A stretch of 64,000 bases of DNA from assembly GCA_910574835.1 (NCBI GenBank), contig CAJTDE010000001.1:1-64000 (forward strand). The letters are read 5' to 3'. Positions 6,811-15,266 of the stretch are shown in pieces; within the stretch, counting starts at the first letter, position 1; each line of letters starts with the position of its first letter. The notes under the pieces were generated by a model. It was not told where the DNA came from, did not search any database, and was given only the letters and a program-made list of their open reading frames with translations. Origin of the DNA: Clostridia bacterium (GTDB lineage: Bacteria > Bacillota > Clostridia > Lachnospirales > Lachnospiraceae). Both the position numbers and the translations under genes were made by a program.

Positions 6811-7791
6811 ATGAGAAGAAAAGTATCAACAATGCTGGCAGTCTTGCTGGCGTCAGCCCTTGCCATCAGTGGATGCGCAAAGAAAGAAGCAGCGCCTGCC
6901 GCAGAGCCGGCCCCGGCAGAACAGGAAGCGGAACCGGCGGAAACAGCCGATCCGGAAGAAGCGGCACAGCCGGAGGAAAGCACACCAAAGCAGATCGAAA
7001 ATGCCGCAATCCTGGTAGTAAGCTTCGGCACCAGCTACAACGACAGCCGTGACATCACCATCGGCGCCGTGGAGGAAGCCATAGCCAAGGCATTTCCTGA
7101 GTATGAGGTGCGCCGGGCATTCACGGCACAGATCATCATAGACAAGCTGGCAGAGCGCGATAATCTGGAGATAGACAATGTAACCAAAGCCCTTGACAGA
7201 GCGGTAGCGGACGGAATCAAAACCCTGATTGTACAGCCCACCCATCTGATGGACGGCCTGGAGTATGGAGATCTGGTAAAAGAACTTGAAGATTACGAAA
7301 GTGATTTTGACAAAATAGTACTTGGAGATCCGCTGCTCACCAGTGACGCCGATTACGAAGCGGTAATAAGCGCCGTCACAAACGCCACAAAAGAGTACGC
7401 CCAAAACGAAGAAACAGCAATCATATTCATGGGACATGGAACAGAAGCCCAGTCCAACCAGATCTACGGCACCATGCAGGAAAAGCTTACGGAAGCCGGA
7501 TTTGACAACTACTACATCGGAACCGTTGAGGCAGCTCCAACCTTAGAGGACGTCATGGCCGCTCTAAAGGAAAAGGGAACCTACAAAAAAGTAATTCTGG
7601 AGCCATTAATGGTAGTATCCGGCGATCACGCCAACAACGACATGGCCGGCGACGAGGAAGATTCCTGGAAAACCATTCTCACAGAAGCAGGCTACGAAGT
7701 AGAATGTGTGCTCAAGGGGCTGGGAGAGCTTCCTGAAATACAGCAGGTGTATGTAAGCCATACACAGGCAGCCATCGACAGCATGAACTAA
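6811..7791 (+). CDS. cbiK: exported CbiK-like sirohydrochlorin cobaltochelatase lipoprotein
   Basis: A 326-residue protein with a lipoprotein signal (basic start, hydrophobic run, lipobox A-I-S-G-C at about 18-22), a Glu/Pro/Ala-rich linker to about residue 62, then a CbiK class II chelatase domain beginning AAILVVSFGTSYND. Family residues visible include Q-P-T-H-L-M-D-G, F-M-G-H-G-T-E and V-V-S-G-D-H-A-N-N-D-M-A-G, where metal-binding His/Glu are expected. CbiK inserts cobalt into sirohydrochlorin; exported forms are known in Desulfovibrio, where a role in haem or metal handling outside the membrane has been discussed. First gene after the riboswitch; AAAGGAGGATAAA precedes ATG. Confidence 0.88.
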   Translation: MRRKVSTMLAVLLASALAISGCAKKEAAPAAEPAPAEQEAEPAETADPEEAAQPEESTPKQIENAAILVVSFGTSYNDSRDITIGAVEEAIAKAFPEYEVRRAFTAQIIIDKLAERDNLEIDNVTKALDRAVADGIKTLIVQPTHLMDGLEYGDLVKELEDYESDFDKIVLGDPLLTSDADYEAVISAVTNATKEYAQNEETAIIFMGHGTEAQSNQIYGTMQEKLTEAGFDNYYIGTVEAAPTLEDVMAALKEKGTYKKVILEPLMVVSGDHANNDMAGDEEDSWKTILTEAGYEVECVLKGLGELPEIQQVYVSHTQAAIDSMN

Positions 7792-7889
7792 GACATAAAA
7801 AACGGGGGGACAATTCAAAAACTCAAAACACTGTTTTATAATAAGTAAAAAATAAAACAAGCAAAATCAAAAAAGATGGGAACAGGAAA

Positions 7890-9053
7890 ATGAGACGGAT
7901 AGCATATACATTAGCAGGAATCATAGGCGCAGGAATTTTCTGGATATCAGGAATAACCGGTCTGGCAAAAGAAGAAGAGGAGCACGAGATCTCCTACGAT
8001 CAGGTAGCCTCCGAAAGCGAACGGGCCGGTTCCGCAGAGGTAGGCATTGAGGGAATGACGCCAATCTACGGAACAGACATCACAGACGGCGTCTACGAGG
8101 TAACAGTAGAATCCAGCTCCCCCATGTTTCCCATAGAAAAGGCCCTGTTAACAGTTGAGAACGGCAGCATGACAGCCGTTCTCACGATGGGCGGCCAGGG
8201 ATACCTGAAGGTATATCCCGGCACCGGCACGCAGGCAGCATCCAGCGACCCTTCCCAGTACATAGACTTCCAGGTAAACGAAGAAGGAAAACATACCTTC
8301 ACAATACCCGTAGAAGCCCTGGACCAGCCCATAGCCTGCGCCGCATTCAGCAAAAACCGGGAAAAATGGTATGATCGTTTCCTGCTTTTCGAGGCGGAAA
8401 GCCTGCCAAAAGAAGCCGTCCTAGTGGACCTTCCCGATTACGAGGCATTAAAGCAGGCAGCCAAAGAAAAGCGGATAGCAGCCCTTCGGGAAGAATCAGA
8501 GCAAAAAGCGGCAGAGGAAGCAAAAGCAGCAGACAATTCCGACACAGCAGAAAAACCGGAAACCGCAGGCGCGCAGGAAACCGCGAACGATCCAAGCGGC
8601 ACATCTGCCCAGCCCGCCTTCATTGAAATGGAAGACGGAGAATACGCCATAGAAGTAGAAGTAAAGGGCGGAACCGGAAGAACCACCATAAGCTCCCCCG
8701 CCGGTCTTCTCGTAAGAGACGGCCAGGCATATGCCCGAATCGAATGGAGCAGCACCAGCTACGACTACATGCTGGTAGGAGGAAAAAAATACCTCCCACT
8801 CAACGAGGAAGGCTACTCCACCTTCGAAATACCCATCACCATCTTCAACGAACCAATGGAAGTCATAGCAGACACCACAGCCATGAGCACCCCCCACGAG
8901 ATCACATATCAGCTCATCTTCCACGGCGACGCCATCATGTCAAAAAACCAGACCCCCCAGGCAGCAGCCAGGCGCGTCGTATACATGGTATTTGCCATAA
9001 TGCTCGTATGCGCCCTGGTATCCTATCTGAACAAAAGAAAACGAAGAAGCTGA
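7890..9053 (+). CDS. surface protein with two related beta-rich domains, membrane anchored
   Basis: A 387-residue protein with a signal peptide (1-27), domain 1 at about 64-170 (DGVYEVTVESSSPMF...), an Ala/Glu-rich charged linker (about 185-240), domain 2 at about 244-350 (DGEYAIEVEVKGGTGRTT...) and a C-terminal membrane helix followed by KRKRRS. The domains share D-G-x-Y-x-(V/I)-x-V-E, a central W-S/Y-D-Y-M or G-x-x-Y-L-K segment and F-x-I-P-V/I, which resembles NEAT-like ligand-binding folds on haem-capturing surface proteins. The position between an exported chelatase and a binding-protein importer fits capture of a tetrapyrrole or corrinoid, but the ligand is inference. Confidence 0.6.
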   Translation: MRRIAYTLAGIIGAGIFWISGITGLAKEEEEHEISYDQVASESERAGSAEVGIEGMTPIYGTDITDGVYEVTVESSSPMFPIEKALLTVENGSMTAVLTMGGQGYLKVYPGTGTQAASSDPSQYIDFQVNEEGKHTFTIPVEALDQPIACAAFSKNREKWYDRFLLFEAESLPKEAVLVDLPDYEALKQAAKEKRIAALREESEQKAAEEAKAADNSDTAEKPETAGAQETANDPSGTSAQPAFIEMEDGEYAIEVEVKGGTGRTTISSPAGLLVRDGQAYARIEWSSTSYDYMLVGGKKYLPLNEEGYSTFEIPITIFNEPMEVIADTTAMSTPHEITYQLIFHGDAIMSKNQTPQAAARRVVYMVFAIMLVCALVSYLNKRKRRS

Positions 9054-9095
9054 CCGGCAACACACCAACACCCCAATCAAAAAGGATATAAAAAA

Positions 9096-10253
9096 ATGAA
9101 AAAAAGTATCCCCTGCTATTTCCTCACCGCCCTACTAACCATCCTCCTCATAACCTCATTTACATCCTGCAAACTCAAGCAAAGCAAAGAAACATTAAAC
9201 AATAACAAAGAAATCAGCACCGATCTGACTTGGCAAAGCAATATGGAGCTGCGCTACGCCAGCGAGTTTAGCATAGATTATTACAACGACGGCTACCGCC
9301 TCATCACCATCGCTCAGGACGGCCGCTACCTGATAGTTCCCGAACAAAAAGACGTACCAACCGACTTAAGCAGCGACATCACAGTACTGCAGCAGCCGGT
9401 ACGGCAGATCTACCTGGTAGCATCAGCCGCAATGGATATGTTTGTATCACTGGACGCCCTGGACACAGTAAGATTCTCCGGTCTGAAGGCAGATTCCTGG
9501 TACATAGACGAAGCCAGAGAAGCCATGCAGCAGGGCGGCATCCTCCATGCCGGCAGCTACGGAGCGCCCGACTACGAGCAAATACTTGCCCAGGGCTGCG
9601 GTCTGGCAATCGAAAACACCATGATCTATCACACCCCGGAAGTCAAAGAACAGTTAGAAAAGCTTGGCATCCCCGTCCTGGTAGACTATTCCAGCTACGA
9701 AAAACATCCCCTGGGCAGAACGGAATGGGTGCGCCTGTACGGAATCCTCACAGGAAAAGAAGCGGAGGCAGAGGCCGCTTTTGCAGCGGAAGCAGAAGCC
9801 TTCGAGTCCGTAGAACAGGAGGAAAAGACAGAAAGCACCGTAGCCTTCTTCTACATTACGGCCAATGGAGAAGTCAACGTGCGCCGCTCCTCCGACTATC
9901 TGCCCAAAATGATAGAAATGGCCGGAGGCAGCTACGTATTTGACAAGTTAGGAGACGAGGAAGAGACAGCCTCCTCCAACGTAACAATGCAGATGGAAGA
10001 ATTTTACGCAGCAGCCAAAGATGCCGATTACATCATCTACAACAGTACCACCACAGAAGAATTGAACTCTATAGAGGATTTGCTTGCCAAAAGCAGCCTT
10101 CTGGAGAAATTCAAGGCTGTGGAGGAGGGGAAGGTCTACTGCACCACAAAAAATCTGTACCAATCCTCCATGAAGCTGGGAACCATTATTTCCGATATGC
10201 ACAAAATGCTCGCAGGCGAGGACAACATGACTTACCTGTACCAACTGGAGTAA
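9096..10253 (+). CDS. ABC transporter substrate-binding lipoprotein, FepB/BtuF type
   Basis: A 385-residue lipoprotein (signal with lipobox T-S-F-T-S-C at about 20-25) of the class III periplasmic-binding family used for iron chelates, haem and vitamin B12. After an N-terminal insert, the core starts QQPVRQIYLVASAAMDMFVSL; Q-I-L-A-Q-G-C-G-L-A-I, G-I-P-V-L-V-D-Y-S-S-Y and the C-terminal G-K-V-Y-C-T-T motif are typical. It delivers substrate to the FecCD/FecE-type pair encoded three and more bases downstream. Under the same B12 riboswitch, so corrinoid is the favoured ligand, though haem or iron chelates remain possible. Confidence 0.85.
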   Translation: MKKSIPCYFLTALLTILLITSFTSCKLKQSKETLNNNKEISTDLTWQSNMELRYASEFSIDYYNDGYRLITIAQDGRYLIVPEQKDVPTDLSSDITVLQQPVRQIYLVASAAMDMFVSLDALDTVRFSGLKADSWYIDEAREAMQQGGILHAGSYGAPDYEQILAQGCGLAIENTMIYHTPEVKEQLEKLGIPVLVDYSSYEKHPLGRTEWVRLYGILTGKEAEAEAAFAAEAEAFESVEQEEKTESTVAFFYITANGEVNVRRSSDYLPKMIEMAGGSYVFDKLGDEEETASSNVTMQMEEFYAAAKDADYIIYNSTTTEELNSIEDLLAKSSLLEKFKAVEEGKVYCTTKNLYQSSMKLGTIISDMHKMLAGEDNMTYLYQLE

Positions 10254-10256
10254 ACC

Positions 10257-11270
10257 ATGAAAAACAAACGATATATGCTTTCATATTTCATACTGGCAAG
10301 CTTGGTGCTTCTTTTTCTGGCCCTGAATCTGTGTGCAGGAAGCGTAGCGGTGCCCTTACGTGAGATCCCGGGCATCCTTCTGGGAAGGGAAGCGGATGAA
10401 GTCTTTCGGGATATCATAATGACCATACGCTTTCCCCGCGCTCTGGCGGCAGCCATCCTTGGCGGCGGTCTGGCTCTGTCCGGCTATCTGCTCCAGACCT
10501 TTTTCCACAATCCAATCGCCGGACCTTTTACACTGGGAATTTCCTCCGGGGCAAAGCTGGTAGTAGCCCTGGTGATGGTATTTGCCCTGGGAAGGTCCAT
10601 ACATGTAAGCGCTCTTCTGATGATTGCAGCCGCCTTTGCTGGGGCTATGATCTCTATGGGCTTCGTACTTCTGATGTCCCGGGTCATGGATAATATGTCC
10701 ATGCTGATTGTAAGCGGTGTAATGATCAGCTACATCTGCTCGGCCGTAACAGACTTTATTGTGACCTTTGCGGACGACTCCAACATTGTAAATCTGCATA
10801 ACTGGTCCAAGGGAAGCTTTTCCGGCATTACCTGGGAAAATGTGGCGTTGATGGCGGCGGTTATCTTTCTGACCTCCTTTTTTGTATTTTTAATGTCAAA
10901 ACCCATCAGCGCCTATCAGATGGGAGAGGCTTACGCAAAAAATATGGGGGTGAATATTCAGCTGTTCCGCACGCTTCTGGTGCTGTTATCCAGTGTGCTG
11001 TCCGCCTGCGTAACGGCATTTGCCGGTCCGGTATCCTTTGTGGGGATTGCGGTGCCCCATCTGGTCAAAAGCCTTTTGAGGACCACGAAGCCCCTGCTTA
11101 TGATTCCCGGGTGCTTTCTGGGAGGAGCGGTATTCTGTCTGCTGTGTGATCTTCTGGCAAGGGTACTGCTGGCGCCTACGGAGCTTAGCATCAGCACGGT
11201 AACGGCTGTATTCGGAGCGCCCATTGTGATTTTGATTATGGTTCGCAAAAAGAAGGAGAAAGCGGGATGA
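10257..11270 (+). CDS. FecCD/BtuC-family ABC permease
   Basis: A 337-residue polytopic protein of the FecCD/BtuC family, with about ten hydrophobic segments. Family marks are R-F-P-R-A-L-A-A-A-I-L-G-G-G-L-A-L-S-G near residues 60-78, the N-P-I-A-G-P-F-T-L-G-I-S-S-G-A segment, and the cytoplasmic coupling motif G-P-V-S-F-V-G-I-A-V-P-H. Starts three bases after the binding-protein stop and overlaps the ATPase by four bases. It forms the membrane channel of the importer. Confidence 0.93.
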   Translation: MKNKRYMLSYFILASLVLLFLALNLCAGSVAVPLREIPGILLGREADEVFRDIIMTIRFPRALAAAILGGGLALSGYLLQTFFHNPIAGPFTLGISSGAKLVVALVMVFALGRSIHVSALLMIAAAFAGAMISMGFVLLMSRVMDNMSMLIVSGVMISYICSAVTDFIVTFADDSNIVNLHNWSKGSFSGITWENVALMAAVIFLTSFFVFLMSKPISAYQMGEAYAKNMGVNIQLFRTLLVLLSSVLSACVTAFAGPVSFVGIAVPHLVKSLLRTTKPLLMIPGCFLGGAVFCLLCDLLARVLLAPTELSISTVTAVFGAPIVILIMVRKKKEKAG

Positions 11271-12394
11271 AGCCTATGAAGGAGTTCTATTTTTATACGG
11301 AAGGACTGACCGTGGGCTATCACGGAGTTCCGCTGATCAAAAATATAGAAATTCGGCTGAAAAAGGGAGAGATTCTCACACTTATCGGGCCGAACGGAGC
11401 GGGAAAAACAACTATTTTAAAGAGCATTATTCGCCAGTTGGCTCCCATCGGCGGCGTGACCTGGCTTGATGGAGAAGAGATAGAGAAGCTTTCCGGAAAT
11501 GCATTTTCAAAAAAGGTTTCCGTAGTGCTGACAGATCGGGTGCGCCCGGAGCTGATGACCTGTGAGGATGTGGTGGCTACGGGACGTTATCCTTACACAG
11601 GGCGGTTTGGCCTGCTTTCCGGGGCGGATTGGGAACTGGTATGGGAGGCTATGGATTTGGTCCATGTGGGGGATCTTCGGGAGCGTGATTTTACGAAGAT
11701 CAGCGACGGACAGAAGCAGCGGGTGATGCTGGCCCGGGCTATCTGTCAGGAGCCGGATATCATTGTTCTGGATGAGCCCACCTCCTTTCTGGATATCCGG
11801 TATAAGCTGGAATTTTTATCTATCCTTCAAAGGATGTCCAGAAGCAGAAACCTGTCGGTGATTATGTCGCTTCATGAATTGGAATTAGCCGGGCGGATTT
11901 CGGATAAGCTGCTTTGCGTCAAGGGGGATAAGGTGGACCGGTTCGGCACGCCGGAGGAGGTGTTTACGCCGGGGTATATTTCCGAATTGTACGGAATGAC
12001 GGTCGGGAGCTACGATGAGGCCACAGGAAATCTGGAGCTTGAGGCGGTGAAGAAAGATCCGGAGATCTTTGTGATTGCCGGAAACGGAACGGGAACAGCC
12101 CTATTTCGGAAGCTGCAGCGGGAGGGGATTTCCTTTGCGGCGGGGATTCTGTGGGAGAATGATTTGGATTGTCCGGCTGCGTCTGCGCTGGCTTTTGAGG
12201 TGGTAGTGGAAAAAGCCTTTTCTCCGATTACGCAGGAAAAGGTGGAGAGAGCCAAGAAGCTGATTGATGCCTGTGGGAGCGTGATTTGCACACCGGATCT
12301 GGACGGAGCAGGGGAGTGGGCAAAGGAGCTTCGGGAGCTTGCGGCGTATGCCGGGACAAAAGGGAAGCTTAAGGCTTACTCTGTATTGACGTGA
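11267..12394 (+). CDS. FecE/BtuD-type ABC ATPase with C-terminal extension
   Basis: A 375-residue protein. Residues 1-255 are a standard iron-siderophore/B12-type ATPase: Walker A G-P-N-G-A-G-K-T-T, Q-loop, S-D-G-Q-K-Q-R signature (Ser-Asp-Gly rather than Ser-Gly-Gly), Walker B IIVLDEPTSFLD, and switch His in S-L-H-E-L-E. Such ATPases are usually about 250-265 residues. The extra 115 residues (from PEIFVIAGNGTGTALF to the end) form an alpha/beta-looking domain with a Gly-rich turn and a conserved-looking D-C-P-A-A-S stretch. I do not know its function; it may sense ligand or nucleotide. Confidence 0.88.
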   Translation: MKPMKEFYFYTEGLTVGYHGVPLIKNIEIRLKKGEILTLIGPNGAGKTTILKSIIRQLAPIGGVTWLDGEEIEKLSGNAFSKKVSVVLTDRVRPELMTCEDVVATGRYPYTGRFGLLSGADWELVWEAMDLVHVGDLRERDFTKISDGQKQRVMLARAICQEPDIIVLDEPTSFLDIRYKLEFLSILQRMSRSRNLSVIMSLHELELAGRISDKLLCVKGDKVDRFGTPEEVFTPGYISELYGMTVGSYDEATGNLELEAVKKDPEIFVIAGNGTGTALFRKLQREGISFAAGILWENDLDCPAASALAFEVVVEKAFSPITQEKVERAKKLIDACGSVICTPDLDGAGEWAKELRELAAYAGTKGKLKAYSVLT

Positions 12395-12517
12395 TCAGGG
12401 GCATATGGTATGATGACACAAGACCTGCGGCCGTATATGAAGAAGAGGAAAGCCTCTCTGCATTAGAATCTGCGGATACGGTAATTATGGCCGGCGGTCT
12501 ATGCGGAGGGCGGGTAT

Positions 12518-15115
12518 ATGGATAATTCAAGGGAGCTTTTGAAAATGGCAGGTGAAGGTTTGCCGGGCATCGGAGATCGTGAGCAGCACAGCAGTATACG
12601 GAGCGTTCAGAATCTGGAGGCTGTTATTAATGAGGGCCTTCGCGTTGCACTGCTGGAGGAGACGCCGGACAGGTCGCTTGAGGTGTTGCTGGAGTACTTG
12701 GGGAAAGCGCTGAACGGGGAACGTACTTATATCTTTGAGCAGAACGAGTCCGGCGGAGATGATAATACCTATGAGTGGGCGGCAAAAGGAGTGGAGCCGG
12801 AAAGGGAGAATCTTCAAAATGTTCCCCCGGAGGTATGTGCAAGCTGGTATCGGAATTTCAGCGTCGGCAAGCATATCATTATCAAGAGTATAGAGGATAT
12901 TCGGGAGACGGAACCCCTCCAGTATGAGAATCTGAAACGTCAGAATATTCACTCCCTTGTGGTGGTTCCGCTTTATAACGGGGAAAAGGTGATCGGCTTT
13001 TACGGTGTGGACAATCCGCCTGTGAAATCTCTGGAATATGCGTCGAATATGCTTCAGACTGCGGCATATTTTATTGTATCCTCTCTGAAACGGCGGAACC
13101 TGGTCCGCGAGCTTCAAAAGAGAAGCTATAATGTTCTTCATGCCCTCAGCGTAGACTATCTGGGGATCTATCAGGTGAATCTTGATACGGGCGAATGTGA
13201 GACATACCGAAACAGTGGGCGGATGAATATGGATTGGGCCGTTCACTTTGCGGACGGCTATCAGACGGCAATGGAGCGGTACATTGCCCAGTATGTGATC
13301 CCCCGGGATCAGGAACGGCTGCGGGCCATGACAAAAAAAGACTATGTGCTGGCGCAGCTCAGAAAAAAGAAGAAGTTTTCCGTCCGTTATCAGGAAAAAG
13401 ACGGTTCCTGCGGACTGAAATACCTGGAGCTTCACTTTTCGGCCACGGAGAAAACGGCGGAAGAGAACTGTGCGATTTTTGCCCAGCGGGATGTCAACGC
13501 CGTAGTGGAGCAGGAAGAGAAATACAAGCTGGAGGCAAGGCGGGGCCTGGAAGACATTCTGGAAGGCGCCAGAACCGGGATCTGGACGATTGAGCTGGAG
13601 GAGGGATGCCAGCCAAGGATGTATACGGACCGGACGATGCGCAGTCTTTTGGGCGTAACGGATGAGATTGAGCCGGAGGAGTGCTACCGGCATTGGTTTA
13701 AGCATATTGAACCGGACTATGTGGTGATGGTGCAGGAAGCGGTGCGGGAGATATTGGAGACCGGCCGTTCCGAAGTGATTTACCCCTGGAATCACCCGGA
13801 GCTTGGAAAAATCTATGTCCGCTGCGGCGGTGTGCCGGATAAGTCTTTCAAAAAACAGGGTGCGTGCCTGAACGGATACCATCAGGATATCACGGAGATA
13901 ATGCTGACAAGAAAGAAACAGGAGCAGGCGATTATGGAGCTTCTGGAAAAGGTCCGCCGGGCAAACTCCGCAAAGAGCGAATTTCTTTCCCATATGTCTC
14001 ACGATCTCCGCACTCCTATCAACGGGATTCTGGGGATGCTGTCTATTATGGAGAAAAGTCCGCATAATCCTGAGCGGCAGAGAGATTGCCGGAAGAAAAT
14101 TCAGGTATCCACAGAGCATTTGCTGTCGCTGGTCAACGATGTTCTTCAGGTCAGCAAGCTGGAGAGCGGAAGCCTGGCGTCTGTTGAGGAACCCTTTGAG
14201 CTTCATGAGCTGGTGGAAAACTGTACCGCAATCCTGTCCCCCCAGGCGGAGGAGAACGGAATCCGTCTGGTATTGGAGGAGATGGAGCTGCAGCACGGCA
14301 GACTGATTGGGAATCCGCTGCATGTAAAGCAAATTTTTCTTAACATCATTGACAATGCCATCAAATATAACCGGCCTCACGGCTCCGTATTTATTCAGGT
14401 AAGGGAAAATTCGTGTAAGGATGGGATTGCAAGCTTCCGGTTTGTGATTCGGGATACCGGGATCGGCATTGGCGAGGATTTTAAAAAGCATATTTTTGAG
14501 CCGTTTGCCCAGGAACATCAGGATGCAAGAACCAACTATAACGGCATTGGACTGGGCATGTCTACCGTGAAGAAGCTGGTAGATCAGATGAAAGGGAGTA
14601 TCAAGGTAGACAGTCACGTTGGCGAGGGCAGCGTGGTTCGGATCATGCTTCCTCTTCAAGTCGATGAGGTATGGAGTGCATCGTCTGGGGATGAAGAGCA
14701 GGATATACAGAGCAAGATTGCCGGGATGCATGTCCTTTTGGTAGAGGACAATGAGATCAACTGCGAAATTGTGGAGTTTATGCTTAAGGAGGCAGATGTG
14801 GAGGTCGTGACCGCAAACGACGGAAAAGAGGCCGTGGATGCATTTACGGCATCCGAACCGGGGACCTTTGACTGCGTGCTTATGGATTTGATGATGCCGG
14901 TTATGAGCGGATATGAGGCGGCCCGTGTGATCCGCGGACTGGACCGTTCGGATGCGGAATCCGTGCCTATTATAGCGCTGTCGGCAAATGCATTTGAAGA
15001 GGATATTGCAATGGCAAAGGCTGCCGGAATGAATGAGCATTTAGCGAAACCGGTAGATATGAAAAAAATGTTTCAGGCTATGAGTCGTTTGAAATGCAGA
15101 CGGGTGACGGGATAG
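12518..15115 (+). CDS. soluble hybrid histidine kinase (GAF-PAS-HisKA-HATPase-REC)
   Basis: An 865-residue protein without signal or membrane helix. A GAF-like domain spans about 35-195 (RTYIFEQNE..., SLVVVPLYNGEKVIGFYGVD), followed by two PAS-like regions (about 200-330 and 345-470). The H-box is FLSHMSHDLRTPINGILG (His near 493), then N-box IDNAIKYN, G1 DTGIGIG and G2 GIGLGMS of the ATPase. A C-terminal receiver (about 735-860) keeps LLVEDNEIN, the phospho-Asp in V-L-M-D-L-M-M-P and the Lys in HLAKPVD. No output regulator or HPt domain follows. It is adjacent to a second hybrid kinase, in the order typical of an expanded family in this group. Confidence 0.9.
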   Translation: MDNSRELLKMAGEGLPGIGDREQHSSIRSVQNLEAVINEGLRVALLEETPDRSLEVLLEYLGKALNGERTYIFEQNESGGDDNTYEWAAKGVEPERENLQNVPPEVCASWYRNFSVGKHIIIKSIEDIRETEPLQYENLKRQNIHSLVVVPLYNGEKVIGFYGVDNPPVKSLEYASNMLQTAAYFIVSSLKRRNLVRELQKRSYNVLHALSVDYLGIYQVNLDTGECETYRNSGRMNMDWAVHFADGYQTAMERYIAQYVIPRDQERLRAMTKKDYVLAQLRKKKKFSVRYQEKDGSCGLKYLELHFSATEKTAEENCAIFAQRDVNAVVEQEEKYKLEARRGLEDILEGARTGIWTIELEEGCQPRMYTDRTMRSLLGVTDEIEPEECYRHWFKHIEPDYVVMVQEAVREILETGRSEVIYPWNHPELGKIYVRCGGVPDKSFKKQGACLNGYHQDITEIMLTRKKQEQAIMELLEKVRRANSAKSEFLSHMSHDLRTPINGILGMLSIMEKSPHNPERQRDCRKKIQVSTEHLLSLVNDVLQVSKLESGSLASVEEPFELHELVENCTAILSPQAEENGIRLVLEEMELQHGRLIGNPLHVKQIFLNIIDNAIKYNRPHGSVFIQVRENSCKDGIASFRFVIRDTGIGIGEDFKKHIFEPFAQEHQDARTNYNGIGLGMSTVKKLVDQMKGSIKVDSHVGEGSVVRIMLPLQVDEVWSASSGDEEQDIQSKIAGMHVLLVEDNEINCEIVEFMLKEADVEVVTANDGKEAVDAFTASEPGTFDCVLMDLMMPVMSGYEAARVIRGLDRSDAESVPIIALSANAFEEDIAMAKAAGMNEHLAKPVDMKKMFQAMSRLKCRRVTG

Positions 15116-15170
15116 TGCAAAAACAAAATCTGTTTTGTTTTTGTACCCTTTTGTAGTTGATTTTATTTTG

Positions 15171-15221
15171 AGGGGCGTATTACACCGGCGGCATTTTTGC
15201 AGGCATGACACGCCCCTTTTG
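15171..15221 (+). terminator. terminator between the two kinases
   Basis: AGGGGCGT (15171-15178) pairs with ACGCCCCT (15210-15217), followed by TTT. Confidence 0.7.
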
Positions 15222-15266
15222 TTTCGCACCTGGAATAACCCCTAAAGAATGGAGACAGAAAAAAGT

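Noticed and set aside
8744-9091. 115-codon frame overlapping the surface protein and next leader
   Set aside because: Out-of-frame shadow with His/Pro-rich composition typical of reading C-rich codons in another frame.
12527-15040. 837-codon open frame antisense to the first hybrid kinase
   Set aside because: It is unusually long, but it mirrors a clearly homologous kinase, lacks a ribosome site, and its composition looks like reverse translation of kinase codons.
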